This document shows positions 8,562-17,621 of a DNA stretch of 64,000 nucleotides, one piece after another. Below the pieces are notes generated by a model. It did no database searches, had not been told where the DNA came from, and saw nothing but the letters and a program-made list of their open reading frames with translations. How positions within the stretch are numbered: position 1 is the first letter of the stretch; every line of letters starts with the position of its first letter. Position numbers and translations under genes: made by a program. Origin of the DNA: Deltaproteobacteria bacterium (GTDB taxonomy: Bacteria; Desulfobacterota; Binatia; UBA9968); NCBI GenBank assembly GCA_016874755.1, contig VGTH01000025.1:19456-83455 (forward strand), given 5' to 3'.

Positions 8562-10664
8562 ATGAACTACATCGTCGGCGTCGATATCGGCGGCACATTC
8601 ACAGATTGTGTTGCGTTGGATGACCAGGGCACGGTGACACTCGGCAAGGCGCTCTCGACGCCGGAGGACTTCGCCGTCGGCGCATTGAACGCCGTCGCCG
8701 ATGCGGCGCGCCATCTTGGGCTGGCCAGCGACGCGGAGCTGTTGGCGGCGACCAAACTGTTCTTTCACGCCTGCACGGTCGCCGACAATACATTGATCAC
8801 CCGCAGCGGGCCGAAAACCGGACTACTCACCACCGAGGGCTTTGGCGATACGCTTCTGATCATGCGCGGGCGGACCACCGAGGGGCTTACCGAGAGCGAA
8901 GCGTTTCGCGCCTCGACGCAGTCGAAGCCCGAGCCGATTGTGCCCCGGGCGCTGATCGAAGAAGTCGCCGAGCGCATCGACTACAAAGGCGCGGTGCTGG
9001 TGCGTCTGACCGAGCAGGAGATCGGCCGCGCCGTCAAAGCGCTGATCGAGCGCGGCGTGGAGTCGATCGCCATCGCGCTCCTCTGGTCGCTCGTCGATGA
9101 CCGGCACGAGCGCGCGCTGGCCGACTTCATCCGTAAAAACTATCCGTCAATCTATCTCAGCCTCTCCAGCGAAGTGGCGCCGTTTCTCGGTGAATACGAG
9201 CGCACGGCGACGACGGCGTTCAACGCCTATGTCGGACCGAAGATAGCCGCGTATCTAAAGCGGTTGGGCGAGCTGCTCGCAGCCAAGGGGCTCAAGCGCG
9301 AGGCGCTGATCATGCAAGCCTACGGCGGTCTGCTCGGCATCGACGATACTTGCAAGAGCGCGGTGGGTACCATCGAGTCCGGACCGGCGGCCGGGGTCAT
9401 GGGCAGCCGTTTCGTCGGCGCGGAGCTTGGCATGGGCAACCTGCTTGCCACCGACATGGGCGGGACCACTTTCAAAGTCGGTGTGATTCGTGACGGCGCG
9501 GTGGAGACCGATCACCGGCCGATCTTCATGCGCTATCAACTGTTTCTCTCGAAAATCTGGGTGGAGTCCATCGGCGCCGGCGGCGGCAGCATCGTCTGGA
9601 TCGACGGCGAAAGCGGTTTGTTGAAAGTCGGGCCGCAGGGCGCCGGGTCGAGCCCCGGACCGATTTGCTATGGCCTTGGCGGCACCGCGGTAACGGTCTC
9701 CGACGCGGACTTGATACTCGGCTACTTGAACGAAGACTGCTTCTTGGGCGGGCGCATGAAGTTGGACCGAGAACGGGCCACGAAAGTTCTCGAGGAGAAA
9801 ATCGCCCGGCCCATGGGCATGACGGTGGCGGAGGCCGCCAGCGGCATCTACCGCATCACTAACGGTCATATGAGCGACTCGATCCGGCGCGCCACTGTCG
9901 AGCGCGGCTACGATCCGCGCTCATTCACGCTGTTTGCTTTCGGCGGCGCGGCGCCGGTGCACGCCGGCCGCTACGCCGCCGAGCTTGGCATCAAAGAAAT
10001 CGTCGTGCCGCTCACCGCCTCGGTGCACAGCGCCGCCGGATTGGTGAGCTCGGATGTGACTTATCATTTCGGCCGCTCCGAAAGGCTGGCGGTGCCGGCC
10101 GATGTGAAACGGGTGGGCGCGACTTTCGCGGCGCTCGTCGCAAGGGCGCGCGCCAGCCTCGGTGCCGCCGGTTTTGCGGATGGCGCGATGAAAATTATTC
10201 GCAGCTTCGACATGCGTTACCGCCAGCAGGTGCACGAATTGAACATCGCGTTTCCTGCGGGCGCGACTGAGCTGACCGAAGCCGATCTCGCCGCGATCTA
10301 TCGGCGCTTCGATGAAGTTTACGAGTTGATCTACGGCCCGGGCGCGGGCTACCGCGAAGCGGGCCAGGAGATCATGGCCTTTCGCGTGGTCGCCATCGGC
10401 GAGTTGGGCAAGCCGCGGCTGCGCCAATATGCGCTGCAGAAAAATCAGGCTGCGGCTGCCATCAAGACCGAGCGCCGGGCCTATTTCGAAGAAGCGCGGG
10501 ATTTCATCCCGGCGAAAATCTATGACTATGACCGGCTGGCACCGGGCAGCGAGTTGGCCGGGCCGGCGATCATCGAGACGCCGATCACGACGATCGTCAT
10601 CAATCCCAACGACCAGGCGCTGATGGATGGCTATCGCAACATCCGCGTGCGCCTCGGAGACTGA
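8562..10664 (+). CDS. hyuA: Hydantoinase A/oxoprolinase-type ATPase subunit
   Basis: A 700-residue protein of the hydantoinase A/5-oxoprolinase/acetone carboxylase-beta family. These proteins use ATP to open or carboxylate a substrate together with a HyuB partner. Residues 6-14 read GVDIGGTFTD, the first phosphate-binding loop of the sugar-kinase/Hsp70 fold. A second phosphate loop, TDMGGTTFKV, is near residue 298, and FGGAAPVHAG follows near 460. hyuB begins one base after its stop. With HyuB present, an ATP-dependent N-methylhydantoin- or oxoproline-like substrate is likely, but the family is too broad to name it. Confidence 0.92.
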   Translation: MNYIVGVDIGGTFTDCVALDDQGTVTLGKALSTPEDFAVGALNAVADAARHLGLASDAELLAATKLFFHACTVADNTLITRSGPKTGLLTTEGFGDTLLIMRGRTTEGLTESEAFRASTQSKPEPIVPRALIEEVAERIDYKGAVLVRLTEQEIGRAVKALIERGVESIAIALLWSLVDDRHERALADFIRKNYPSIYLSLSSEVAPFLGEYERTATTAFNAYVGPKIAAYLKRLGELLAAKGLKREALIMQAYGGLLGIDDTCKSAVGTIESGPAAGVMGSRFVGAELGMGNLLATDMGGTTFKVGVIRDGAVETDHRPIFMRYQLFLSKIWVESIGAGGGSIVWIDGESGLLKVGPQGAGSSPGPICYGLGGTAVTVSDADLILGYLNEDCFLGGRMKLDRERATKVLEEKIARPMGMTVAEAASGIYRITNGHMSDSIRRATVERGYDPRSFTLFAFGGAAPVHAGRYAAELGIKEIVVPLTASVHSAAGLVSSDVTYHFGRSERLAVPADVKRVGATFAALVARARASLGAAGFADGAMKIIRSFDMRYRQQVHELNIAFPAGATELTEADLAAIYRRFDEVYELIYGPGAGYREAGQEIMAFRVVAIGELGKPRLRQYALQKNQAAAAIKTERRAYFEEARDFIPAKIYDYDRLAPGSELAGPAIIETPITTIVINPNDQALMDGYRNIRVRLGD

Positions 10665-10665
10665 C

Positions 10666-12486
10666 ATGTTCGACGGCAACATCGACCCGATTACTTTCGA
10701 AGTGCTGTCGCACCGGCTGCACCAAATCACCCGTGAAATGGGGATTACGCTGGAGCGCACCGGCGGCACGGTGACGACAACCCAACAGCACGACTACAAC
10801 GCCTCGCTCTACACTCCCGACGGCGAGATCATGGCGGCGGGCGAGACCTATGGCCATCATGTGGTATGCGCCGGTTTTGCGGTCAAGCGTATCATCGATA
10901 GCTTCGGCAAAGACGAGATTTACCCCGACGATATTTTCCTGCTCAACGACCCCTATCTGGCGGCGATCCACAATCCCGACGTTTACATCATCGCGCCGAT
11001 TCATTTTCATAGTGTTCTGGTCGGCTGGAGCGCGACGTTTGTGCACGTGAGCGACGTCGGCGCGATCACACCGGGCGGCGATTCGCCGGACGCCACGGAA
11101 ATCTTCCAAGAAGGGTTTCGCATCCCGGGCGTGAAGCTAGTCGAGCGCGGCCAGATTCGTAAAGACGTTTTCAACGCGATCACCCACATGACGCGCCAGC
11201 CCGATGCCGTGGCATTGGATTTAAAGTGCGAGATCGCCGCCAACAACGTCGCCAAGGCGCGGCTGCAGGAGCTGTATCGCCAGTATGGGCCGGAGTTGAT
11301 GAACAGCGTGTCGGCGGAGATGATTCGCTACACGGAAACCGTGCTGCGCAAACGGCTCAGCGAGATCGCCGACGGTGAGTGGCGCGAGACGCTGACCATC
11401 GAAGCCGACGGCCCCTGCCGCTTGGTGTTGGCGCTGCGCAAAGCGGGCGATCGATTAATCTTCGATTTCACCGGTACCGATCCGCAGGTGCGCAAAGGAA
11501 TCAATCTGCCGTTTCACGGGACATTCGGCTTCTGCTTCGGCGCCCTTCTTTATTCCATCGCCTACGATTTGCCGAAGAACCAGGGGGTGATCAAGCCGAT
11601 GGAAGTGATCGCGCCCAAGGGCACGCTCGTGCATGTGCAGTTTCCCGGGCCGATTTCGATGAGCACAACGTCATCCGGCTTTGGCGTGGGATTTCTCGCC
11701 AGCTCCGTGCTGATGCAGATGATCGCCACCAGCGAGCGCTGGCGCCAGGAGATCGTCGCGCCAAGCGCGAGCCACCGCAATTGCCGCCACTCCGGGGTTA
11801 ATCAATACGGCCGCTACACGCCGTTTATCAACATGGCGCACGGCGCCATGGACGGCAACGGCGCGCGCATCGACCGCGACGGCGTCGACTCGGGCGGCAG
11901 CTACATGAGCTGCCCCAATGTCGAATGGATGGAGATGCAATATCCGCTGCTGTATCTGTTTCGCCGCCACGCGCCGGACAGCGCCGGCGCCGGCGAGTTT
12001 CGCGGCGGCGTGGCGGTTGAATCGGCGCACACGCTGCACGATGCGCCGCAGGGAAAAATCGCCGGCGTCGCCTATGGCGTCGCCGGCAAAGAAAACTCCG
12101 GCCATGGCATGGCCGGCGGTCAGAACGGCGCTTTAAGCGTGATGCAAAAATTGGCCGGTACCGAAGTCGATCGGCTGCTCGCCGATAATCGGCCGGCAAC
12201 TAAACTCAATGAGCTGGGCGGGCGCGCCGAAGAGCTGCCCTACTGCAACTTCGAGCTCGCCGCCGGCGACGTGCTCTACATGCGGGTGGCGAGCGGCGGC
12301 GGCTACGGCGATCCGCTGGAGCGCGAGCCCGAGTTGGTGCGCAGCGACGCCGCCAATCGGATCGTCTCACCCGAAGCGGCGCGCGCCGTTTACGGCGTCG
12401 TGCTGACACCAGAATTGCAAGTAGACTTGGCGGCAACCCAGCGGCTCAGAAATGACCTGCAAGCGCGGCGCGGAGAAAATAGATGA
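10666..12486 (+). CDS. hyuB: Hydantoinase B/oxoprolinase-type subunit
   Basis: A 606-residue HyuB-family protein that forms the second subunit of the HyuAB enzyme. It begins with the family-typical NIDPITFEVLSHRLHQITREMG and contains NDPYLAAIHNPDVYII and a Gly-rich C-terminal end, VASGGGYGDPLERE. The ATG at 10666 is one base after hyuA, which supports coupling. Its stop overlaps the start of the binding-protein gene. The acetone-carboxylase alternative is less likely because no gamma subunit follows. Confidence 0.93.
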   Translation: MFDGNIDPITFEVLSHRLHQITREMGITLERTGGTVTTTQQHDYNASLYTPDGEIMAAGETYGHHVVCAGFAVKRIIDSFGKDEIYPDDIFLLNDPYLAAIHNPDVYIIAPIHFHSVLVGWSATFVHVSDVGAITPGGDSPDATEIFQEGFRIPGVKLVERGQIRKDVFNAITHMTRQPDAVALDLKCEIAANNVAKARLQELYRQYGPELMNSVSAEMIRYTETVLRKRLSEIADGEWRETLTIEADGPCRLVLALRKAGDRLIFDFTGTDPQVRKGINLPFHGTFGFCFGALLYSIAYDLPKNQGVIKPMEVIAPKGTLVHVQFPGPISMSTTSSGFGVGFLASSVLMQMIATSERWRQEIVAPSASHRNCRHSGVNQYGRYTPFINMAHGAMDGNGARIDRDGVDSGGSYMSCPNVEWMEMQYPLLYLFRRHAPDSAGAGEFRGGVAVESAHTLHDAPQGKIAGVAYGVAGKENSGHGMAGGQNGALSVMQKLAGTEVDRLLADNRPATKLNELGGRAEELPYCNFELAAGDVLYMRVASGGGYGDPLEREPELVRSDAANRIVSPEAARAVYGVVLTPELQVDLAATQRLRNDLQARRGENR

Positions 12487-13505
12487 AGCGCGATGCTCTA
12501 AAGTATTGTGGTGTGTTGGTGATAGTGGCCTTGTTCGCGGTGACAGGATTCGCCGCCGAAACTGACTACTATCGCGGCAAGACCGTGCGCATCGTCGTCG
12601 GCCTGTCGGCGGGCGGCGGCTTCGACGTCTACGCGCGCACGTTATCGCGCCACATGGGCAAGCATATTCCCGGCAACCCGACTTTTGTCGTCGATAACAT
12701 GCCCGGAGCCGGCAGCATGATCGCCGCCAACCATGTCTACAAAGCGGCCAAGCCCGACGGCCTCACGCTCGGCCACTTCGTCGGCGGTCTGTTCATGCAG
12801 CAGCTACTCGGCCGGCCGGGCGCCGAGTTTCACGCGACCAAATACGAGTTTGTCGGCGCACCGATACCGGAGAAAACCGCCTGCGCGCTGACCAAGGCGA
12901 GCGGCATCGCGAGCATGGAGCGCTGGATGGCCGCCAAGACACCGGTGAAGCTCGGCGCCACCGGCTCGGGGCCGATCGTCGACGTGCCGAAAATTCTCAA
13001 GCACGCCATTGGCCTACCCATACAACTGGTCTTAGGTTTCAAAGGCACCGCCGACATTCGTCTCGCCGCCGAGAGCGGCGAGCTAGCCGGCGCCTGTTGG
13101 AGCTGGGATGGCATCAAATCGACCTGGACGCGCGGCCTTGAGTCCGGCGAAGTTAACGTCGTTCTACAGGCCCTCGCCAAACCGCTGCCCGATCTTTCGA
13201 AGGTGCCGTTGGCGGTCAGTTACGCTAAGACCGCAGAGGCGCGCCAGTTGATCCAAGTGGGCGTTCACGACGCCGCCGATATCGCCCGCCCGTTCGTCAT
13301 GCCGCCGAACACCCCTAAGGATCGTGTGCAAATCATGCGGCAAGCTTTTCTTACGACACTAAAGGATCCGGCATTTCTCGCCGAAGCGGAGAAATCCAAG
13401 CTCGACGTCGACCCGGTGACCGGCGAGTCTTTGGAAAAAATCGTCGCGGCGATCTACCGGACCAACCCGGCGATGCTGGCGAAGCTTAAAGAGGTGTTGG
13501 AGTAG
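12483..13505 (+). CDS. TTT-family (Bug/TctC-like) periplasmic binding protein
   Basis: A 340-residue protein with a signal peptide (residues 1-24, ending GFAAE). The family core follows: FYRGKTVRIVVG-type opening (here YYRGKTVRIVVGLSAGGGFD), then NMPGAGSMIAAN and KPDGLTLG. It should bind a small organic acid or amide in the periplasm. It overlaps hyuB by four bases (ATGA), but no TctA or TctB membrane genes follow, so it is an orphan receptor. Its close relative in this window is the protein at 54983-56041, which shares the variant GGGFD(V/Q)YAR core. Confidence 0.88.
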   Translation: MKRDALKYCGVLVIVALFAVTGFAAETDYYRGKTVRIVVGLSAGGGFDVYARTLSRHMGKHIPGNPTFVVDNMPGAGSMIAANHVYKAAKPDGLTLGHFVGGLFMQQLLGRPGAEFHATKYEFVGAPIPEKTACALTKASGIASMERWMAAKTPVKLGATGSGPIVDVPKILKHAIGLPIQLVLGFKGTADIRLAAESGELAGACWSWDGIKSTWTRGLESGEVNVVLQALAKPLPDLSKVPLAVSYAKTAEARQLIQVGVHDAADIARPFVMPPNTPKDRVQIMRQAFLTTLKDPAFLAEAEKSKLDVDPVTGESLEKIVAAIYRTNPAMLAKLKEVLE

Positions 13506-13517
13506 GTTTGGGTTTGT

Positions 13518-14237
13518 TTAGCGTTCGCTCAACTCCGCGACTAACGAAACCGTCGAACGCACATCGACGGTGCCCGGTTCCACCGGCGTCGGTGCCGCGG
13601 CGGCGGCCATTTCGGCGCGGGCCATGGGCGCTTGGCGCAAGACGGGCTGGAAGCCGCGCTCGCTTTCACTGACCGAAAGAATTTTCACCAACACGAGACC
13701 GAGGGATTTGGCGATCGCTTCGGCTTTGGCTTTCGCCTTGGCCGATGCCTGCTTGAGCGCTTCGAGGCGCGCGCCTTCTTCGTCCTTCAACGTGAAAGCC
13801 AGGCGATTGATGTTGTTGGCGCCGGCGCCCATGGCGGCGTCGATGACTTTGCCGACGTCGTCGAGCTTGTGCATTTTGATGCGCACGGTGTTGCTGGCGT
13901 TGTAGCCGACGATTTCCGGTTTGCCGCCCTGCGGGTAGCGGTATTGCGGATTCAACGAGTAGCCGCTGGTTTTGACCTCGTCGCCTTTGCCGAGAATCTT
14001 TTTCACCTCGGTCAAAACGCGATTGAGCCGCTCGGCATTTTCGCGCGACGCGTCGGGCGCGGTGCGCGCCTGGGTGACGACGCCGATGTCGATCTGCGCC
14101 TGGTCGGGCTCTGCCTGGATCGTCGCTTCGCCGCTGACGCTCACCGATGGCACCCGCGGGCGGTCTGAGACGTTCTGCGCGAGCACGGATCCGGCAAATA
14201 ACAATGCAAGGGGCAAAGAAAGTAGCAATTGAGTCAT
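13518..14237 (-). CDS. SIMPL-domain (DUF541) exported protein
   Basis: A 239-residue protein with a signal peptide (ends GSVLAQ) followed by one SIMPL domain. The features are VSVSGEATIQAEPDQAQIDIGV, the TSGYSLNPQYRY segment, and the Lys/Ala-rich helix ASAKAKAKAEAIAKSLG. Family members are periplasmic or outer-membrane proteins of poorly defined role, some linked to oxidative stress. The ATG at 14237 is preceded by AAAGGA. It is convergent with the binding-protein gene, with only 12 bases between the stops. Confidence 0.88.
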   Translation of the reverse strand: MTQLLLSLPLALLFAGSVLAQNVSDRPRVPSVSVSGEATIQAEPDQAQIDIGVVTQARTAPDASRENAERLNRVLTEVKKILGKGDEVKTSGYSLNPQYRYPQGGKPEIVGYNASNTVRIKMHKLDDVGKVIDAAMGAGANNINRLAFTLKDEEGARLEALKQASAKAKAKAEAIAKSLGLVLVKILSVSESERGFQPVLRQAPMARAEMAAAAAPTPVEPGTVDVRSTVSLVAELSER

Positions 14238-14333
14238 AGATTTCCTTTCGTGGGACACTATCAAGGCTAACGCAAATCGCGCAGCGCTGCCAGGCTTGAC
14301 CTTTGGCGCCGATAATCTACAACTTTAGACGCG

Positions 14334-15089
14334 ATGTCGATGAAAACGTTCATAGCCTTGGTGTTGCTCGTCGCACTGTCAGGCTGTGCCACCGCGAGAC
14401 GCGAGCGAATGGTGTGGCGCGTGAAAGACGTCGTGCTCGCCGAGAGCCCGGTGGTTAACTTCGGCGGCGCCGGCGACACCGTCATGGCTTCGATTCCGAC
14501 CCGGCTGCTCCAGGAGCTCATGCTGGCGCACCTGCGGATTAGCCGCTCGGCGGGCATTACGGCGGAGTTGCTGCTAACCGACGGTGACGACCCCAACGCG
14601 TTTGCCGGCATGTTAAGCGATCGGCCGGTCATCGGTATCAATCTCGGCATGGTCAAGTTGATCGGCGAGAATATCAACGAATACGCCGCCCTGCTCGGCC
14701 ATGAGGCCGCCCACTGGGCCAAGGGCCACATCGATGCCACGCGCTTGAGGCGGAGCACGCTGGAAGTCATCGGCACGGTGGTCAGCGCCGGTCTGGGTGC
14801 CGGCGGTGTGCTGGGAGCTGGAACACTTGCCGGTCTTGGCCTTAGCATGATCGATGCTTCGTACAGCCGCGATCAAGAGCGCGAGGCCGACGCCGCGGGC
14901 ATCGACTACGTTGTCGCTAACAACTACGACCCTACCGGTGCCGTCACGCTCTTCGAAAAAATGATCCAGCAAGCGAAAGGGCCGCGGGTGCCGTTCTTGG
15001 CTAGCCACCCAAGCGATCAGGAACGCTTGGAAAATATCAAGGCGCTGATCGACGCGAAAAAATCGCTGGCGGGCGCGCCGGCTCCGTAG
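14334..15089 (+). CDS. M48-family metalloprotease lipoprotein
   Basis: A 251-residue protein with a lipoprotein signal (LLVALSGC, Cys at about residue 18), so it is probably anchored in the membrane facing the periplasm. The zinc motif is H123-E-A-A-H127 within LLGHEAAHWAKGH, and the third ligand is Glu184 in QEREADAAG. This arrangement matches LoiP/BepA-type peptidases that clear misfolded envelope proteins. It has no TPR tail, so it is closer to LoiP. It may start at the second Met codon (14340). Confidence 0.92.
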   Translation: MSMKTFIALVLLVALSGCATARRERMVWRVKDVVLAESPVVNFGGAGDTVMASIPTRLLQELMLAHLRISRSAGITAELLLTDGDDPNAFAGMLSDRPVIGINLGMVKLIGENINEYAALLGHEAAHWAKGHIDATRLRRSTLEVIGTVVSAGLGAGGVLGAGTLAGLGLSMIDASYSRDQEREADAAGIDYVVANNYDPTGAVTLFEKMIQQAKGPRVPFLASHPSDQERLENIKALIDAKKSLAGAPAP

Positions 15090-15154
15090 CGTGCAAGTCT
15101 TCCAGCGCCGTTGCAGCGTTGCACCTGCGGCGCGATTCCTGCTAAAGCCTGGAT

Positions 15155-16465
15155 GTGCAATCCACCAGTGAAGCGGCGCAGAGTCCCGTCAAAACGAAAA
15201 TCTTCTACGGTTGGTACATCGTCGCCGTCGGCTTTCTCGCCAACGTTGCCTCGTCCTTCGCGCTGGCGAGCACGATGAGCATATTCTTGAAGCCGCTGAC
15301 CGCCGACCTTGGCGTGTCGCGCGGCGTGTTCTCGCTGCTGCGCTCGGGCGAGGGCATCATCGCGGCGTCCATCGCGCCGCTGATCGGCACCATCGTCGAT
15401 CGCCATGGCGGCCGTTGGTTAATGGTCGTCGGCACGGCGATTGTCGGCGTTGGTTATTTCATTCTGGCCCACGTCGACAGCTTCGCCCAGTTTGCCGCCG
15501 TGCGGTTAACGCTGGTCACTTTGGGCGACGCGATGATGGGCTACATGGTGGTGAACGTCGTCATCGCCCAGTGGTTTGTGCGCCAGCGCAGCCGAGCCCT
15601 GGCTTTTTCCAGCATGGGCGTCGGCTTCGCCAAAGTCTGCATGCCGGTATTGGCGGCGTGGCTGATCTTGTCGTTGGGTTGGCGTCACACTTGGTTTATC
15701 TTCGGCATCTTGACGTTGGCGTTGCTGGTGATTCCCGCCCTGTTGATTATTCGGCGCTCGCCGGAGGCCATGGGGCTGTTGCCGGACGGCCTAACGGAGC
15801 CAACCGGTGTCGAGGGCGAGCTCAAAAAGCAGGTCTCCGAGCGTGAAGTCGGCGCCCAAGAAGCGGTCTGGACGCGCGCCGAAGCGATGCGCACCTCGGC
15901 GTTTTGGCTGCTGGTGATCACCTTCGGTATCTCCAGTATGGGCGTCACCGGACTCAACCTGCACGTCTATTCCTACGTGACCGATATCGGCTACACGCCG
16001 GTGGTTGCGGCAACGGTCATGAGCATCATCGCCTCGATGCAATTGGCGTCGCCCCTGGCGTGGGGAGTGCTCGCCGACCGTATTGGCGCCAAGCTTGCGG
16101 CCATGCTGCGCTTTGTAATCCAGGGTCTCGGATTGGGTCTCGCGATCCTTACAGGGAACTGGTTTTGCCTCTATGCCGGGTTTTTTATCTATGGCATCGG
16201 CCTCGGCGGCAACATGGTGATCCCTGATACATTGTGGGCCAACTACTTTGGCCGGCGCTCGCTCGGCAAAATTCGCGGCATAGGACTCTTGATATCGCAT
16301 TTTGTCTCGGCCATCGGTCCGCCATTTTTCGGTTTTCTTTTCGACATCACCGGCGGCTACGGCTTGTCGTTCGCGATCTTCGGTGCGGTGCTGGCGATCT
16401 CGGCGGTGTTGAGCTTGCTACTGGCGCCGCCGCGCCACCCGGCGCGCTCTGGAGTGTTGGAGTGA
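15155..16465 (+). CDS. MFS transporter (oxalate/formate or monocarboxylate type)
   Basis: A 436-residue protein with about twelve hydrophobic segments in two halves joined by a charged loop near residues 210-245. The first half has the loop DRHGGRWLMVVG, the typical major-facilitator GxxxDRxGxR signature, and the second half repeats it as ADRIGAKLA. It resembles the oxalate:formate antiporter/monocarboxylate branch. The start is GTG at 15155. The gene ends inside a GGAGTGATGGAG repeat. Substrate not determinable; the context of amidohydrolases suggests a small carboxylate. Confidence 0.88.
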   Translation: MQSTSEAAQSPVKTKIFYGWYIVAVGFLANVASSFALASTMSIFLKPLTADLGVSRGVFSLLRSGEGIIAASIAPLIGTIVDRHGGRWLMVVGTAIVGVGYFILAHVDSFAQFAAVRLTLVTLGDAMMGYMVVNVVIAQWFVRQRSRALAFSSMGVGFAKVCMPVLAAWLILSLGWRHTWFIFGILTLALLVIPALLIIRRSPEAMGLLPDGLTEPTGVEGELKKQVSEREVGAQEAVWTRAEAMRTSAFWLLVITFGISSMGVTGLNLHVYSYVTDIGYTPVVAATVMSIIASMQLASPLAWGVLADRIGAKLAAMLRFVIQGLGLGLAILTGNWFCLYAGFFIYGIGLGGNMVIPDTLWANYFGRRSLGKIRGIGLLISHFVSAIGPPFFGFLFDITGGYGLSFAIFGAVLAISAVLSLLLAPPRHPARSGVLE

Positions 16466-16485
16466 TGGAGTATTGGGTCGCCGCT
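16448..16485. repeat. Dispersed GGAGTGATGGAGT repeat, single arm
   Basis: The stretch contains GGAGTGTTGGAGTGATGGAGTA. Related copies occur as inverted pairs at 17548-17610 and 61601-61644. This copy covers the last codons of the MFS gene, so its insertion may have set the C-terminus. Confidence 0.6.
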
Positions 16486-16548
16486 CCATTTCCCCTGAGT
16501 CTGGTTCTCTGCTAGGTAAAGGAACGATTCACTCATAAGGAGTCGTTC

Positions 16549-17544
16549 ATGATTATCGATATTCACAACCACGTTGTCGCCGGCGAGCAGCTTTTGAGTT
16601 TTCAAGCTGGTTTGATCAATAGCGCCGGGTTCCACAAACCGCGTGGTGTGGTCGTTACCGAAAAACATATCGAGGCTGCCCGTTGGAATGGCAACAAACA
16701 TTCCGATGTATTGAACCAGGTCGGCACTGACTATGCGTTCATCTCGCCGCGGCCGTACACGATGATGCATTCGGCGAAACCGGAAAAGATCGTGCATTGG
16801 TACTGTGCCGCGGTGAACGACGCGTTGGCGTTGCAAGTCAAAATGGATCCGAACAAGTTTCGCGCCATCGGCGGCCTGCCGCAAAACGCCGGCGTGTCGC
16901 CGAAAAATACCTTCGATGAAATCGACCGATGCATCAACGATCTCGGTTTCGTCGGCATCATGATCAACCCCGACCCCGGTGAAGGCGACGGCCAGACACC
17001 GCCGATGGGACATGAGCACTGGTATCCGCTCTACGAGAAAATGGTAAAAATGGATATTCCCGGGCTAGTGCACGCGGCTAGCTGTAAGAACCCGCGTGAG
17101 TCTTTTCACGGCCACTTTATCACCGAGGAGAGCATCGCGATCTTGTCGCTGATCGACTCCAATGTCTTCAAAGACTTTCCGAAGCTAAAACTGATCATTT
17201 CCCACGGCGGCGGTTCGGTGCCGTATCAAGTGGGTCGTTGGCGCTCTCAGCTGCGCGGACCGAACGATACCGAGACTTTCGATCAGCGCTTGAAGCAACT
17301 TTATTTCGACACGGCGCTGTACAACGTCGAGTCTCTGAAGCTGTTGTTTCGCATCTGCGGCCCCGAGCGCTGCTTGTTCGGCACTGAGCGTCCCGGCGCC
17401 GGTTCGAAAAAAGATCCGCGCACCGGCAATTGGTACGACGACGTGCGGCCGAATATCGAGAGCATTGCGTGGCTGAATGCCGAAAGCAAAGCGCAGATTT
17501 TTGAGAAGAATGCGTTGTCGGTGTTTACACGATTCAAACAGTAA
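16549..17544 (+). CDS. ACMSD-type metal-dependent amidohydrolase
   Basis: A 331-residue TIM-barrel hydrolase/decarboxylase of the amidohydrolase-2 group, whose members decarboxylate or hydrate aromatic acids. Metal-binding features are the N-terminal DIHNHV, a middle His in GLVHAAS, the ISHGGG motif and a late acid-rich loop. AAGGAG precedes the ATG. It is flanked by the MFS gene and a YVTN protein and is one of four members of this family in the window. The substrate cannot be predicted from sequence. Confidence 0.88.
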   Translation: MIIDIHNHVVAGEQLLSFQAGLINSAGFHKPRGVVVTEKHIEAARWNGNKHSDVLNQVGTDYAFISPRPYTMMHSAKPEKIVHWYCAAVNDALALQVKMDPNKFRAIGGLPQNAGVSPKNTFDEIDRCINDLGFVGIMINPDPGEGDGQTPPMGHEHWYPLYEKMVKMDIPGLVHAASCKNPRESFHGHFITEESIAILSLIDSNVFKDFPKLKLIISHGGGSVPYQVGRWRSQLRGPNDTETFDQRLKQLYFDTALYNVESLKLLFRICGPERCLFGTERPGAGSKKDPRTGNWYDDVRPNIESIAWLNAESKAQIFEKNALSVFTRFKQ

Positions 17545-17547
17545 GAC

Positions 17548-17610
17548 TGGAGTGATGGAGTAACGGAGTGTTGGGTCCGAACCCTATTACGCCAATACTC
17601 CATCACTCCA
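17548..17610. repeat. Inverted GGAGTGATGGAGT repeat
   Basis: TGGAGTGATGGAGTA at 17548-17562 is the exact reverse complement of TACTCCATCACTCCA at 17596-17610. It lies between the amidohydrolase and the YVTN gene and could fold into a 15-base stem. The same words occur at 16448-16485 and 61601-61644, which shows a dispersed family. Confidence 0.75.
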
Positions 17611-17621
17611 ATTTCCCCGGC

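Noticed and set aside
13632..14168. Plus-strand open frame opposite the SIMPL gene
   Set aside because: Asp/Val/Gly/Arg-rich shadow of a verified minus-strand gene.
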